Part shown: one piece after another, positions 63,495-64,000 of the stretch | Position numbering within the stretch: position 1 is the stretch's first letter | Layout: the number at the start of each line of letters is the position of its first letter | Assembly (NCBI RefSeq): GCF_014337925.2 | Contig: NZ_CP143423.1 | Span: 3,750,501 to 3,814,500 of the forward strand | DNA from: Roseobacter fucihabitans | Lineage (GTDB): Bacteria > Pseudomonadota > Alphaproteobacteria > Rhodobacterales > Rhodobacteraceae | Direction: 5' to 3' | Length of the DNA stretch: 64,000 nucleotides | Made by a program: the position numbers and the translations under genes | Notes under the pieces: generated by a model | What the model saw: only the letters and a program-made list of their open reading frames with translations | Told to the model about the DNA's origin: nothing | Databases searched by the model: none

Positions 63495-64000
63495 GCGATC
63501 ACCTCTTTTTCTGCGCCACCAAAACGGTCTGTGCGGCTGAGCTTGTCAAAGGCGGCGCGCTCAATCGCCGGGAAGGTCAGCTCATCGCCCGGCGACAAGG
63601 CGAAGGGGTTGGAATCACCCAGAACGAAGTTGCGAAACGCCGTCTGGCCGATATGACGCCATCCCGTGGGCGTGGGTGCGGTGAAAATAATCAACTGCCG
63701 GATCGCCGTCACCAAGGCCCCGGTAGGAACGCTTTTGGTCAGATCTTGCTGGCGCGGGATGTTCCAGACCTCCTCCAGTTCCCCCAGATAGGGTTGTCCG
63801 GGTGCAAAGCCCAAGGTCAAAACCCGCACGCGGGCGGTGGAGAGTTGCCGGATGGCTTCTTGGGGGTCGAGCCCCGCAACCTCTGCGACCTCTTGCAGTT
63901 GCGGCGCAAGATCGGTGCCATAGACCGTCGGGATATGCCACAAATGCCGCCCCCCCGGCAGGGCAGCACCGTACCAATCGCGCGTCGCGAGCAAATCCGT
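63491..64000 (-). CDS. pxpB: 5-oxoprolinase subunit PxpB (KipI-type), N-terminus outside window
   Basis: The frame is open to the window edge, giving 169 residues of the C-terminal part. LPGGRHLWHIPTVYGTDLAP then LGFAPGQPYLGEL and PTPTGWRHIGQT are KipI/PxpB signatures; the usual form has GFPYLG, here GQPYLG. A TTG at the edge is not a true start. It is the upstream gene of pxpC and overlaps it by four bases. Confidence 0.93.
   Translation of the reverse strand, partial: TDLLATRDWYGAALPGGRHLWHIPTVYGTDLAPQLQEVAEVAGLDPQEAIRQLSTARVRVLTLGFAPGQPYLGELEEVWNIPRQQDLTKSVPTGALVTAIRQLIIFTAPTPTGWRHIGQTAFRNFVLGDSNPFALSPGDELTFPAIERAAFDKLSRTDRFGGAEKEVIA

Overview
The window looks like chromosome of a Rhodobacterales (Roseobacter-group) alphaproteobacterium. 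This rests on gene content and order: the fliI/flgB-flgC-fliE-fliQ-flgF-flgG-flgA-flgH-fliL block, a ugp-like phosphoester importer under a DeoR regulator, an RTX-type secreted haloperoxidase, the initiator tRNA, and alphaproteobacterial IS66, IS3 and trb genes. It is a family-level inference; no species is claimed.

Left chromosomal part (1-26940). A truncated uracil-DNA glycosylase gene lies at the edge. A minus-strand operon (7847 to 496) encodes a DeoR-type regulator, an ABC importer (ATPase, binding protein, two permeases), a cyclic-nucleotide/glycerophosphodiester-type phosphoesterase and a Na/Pi transporter. A divergent HAD phosphatase (8092-8976) probably belongs with it. Next come a vanadium-haloperoxidase-like protein with RTX repeats, a YceI protein, and a tightly overlapping plus-strand run (12363-20658): EEP hydrolase, CDP-alcohol phosphatidyltransferase, sulfatase-like membrane enzyme, flippase-like protein, a thiamine-precursor-type ABC transporter with a two-domain permease, and a glycosyltransferase. 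Flagellar genes (20823-26940) follow and stop abruptly after fliL.

Accessory region (about 26941-60300). It opens with a decayed IS3 element carrying two small palindromic insertions. An initiator tRNA follows, with a large serine recombinase whose last codons are read from the antisense strand of the tRNA. A complete trbBCDEJ-K-LFGI mating-channel operon with DUF2274 comes next, but no traG or relaxase gene is seen; the place where traG is usually found holds an IS3 scrap and two nested IS66 elements. To their right, seven minus-strand genes (53917 to 46017) encode two ParB-like proteins, a PD-(D/E)xK-type nuclease, an SNF2 helicase, a radical SAM enzyme, a GHKL ATPase and a four-helix membrane protein. 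I do not recognise this combination as a named system; it is the best candidate for a new DNA-modification or anti-phage system. A PIN/HTH pair, a second serine recombinase lacking its catalytic end, an IS200/IS605-type element with a perfect 25-bp 5' hairpin, a parDE pair, and the tail of a large helicase fused to a DJ-1/PfpI scrap mark a much-rearranged right border.

Right chromosomal part (60347-64000). A WD40-cytochrome c protein and a pxpA-pxpC-pxpB 5-oxoprolinase operon, cut by the window end.
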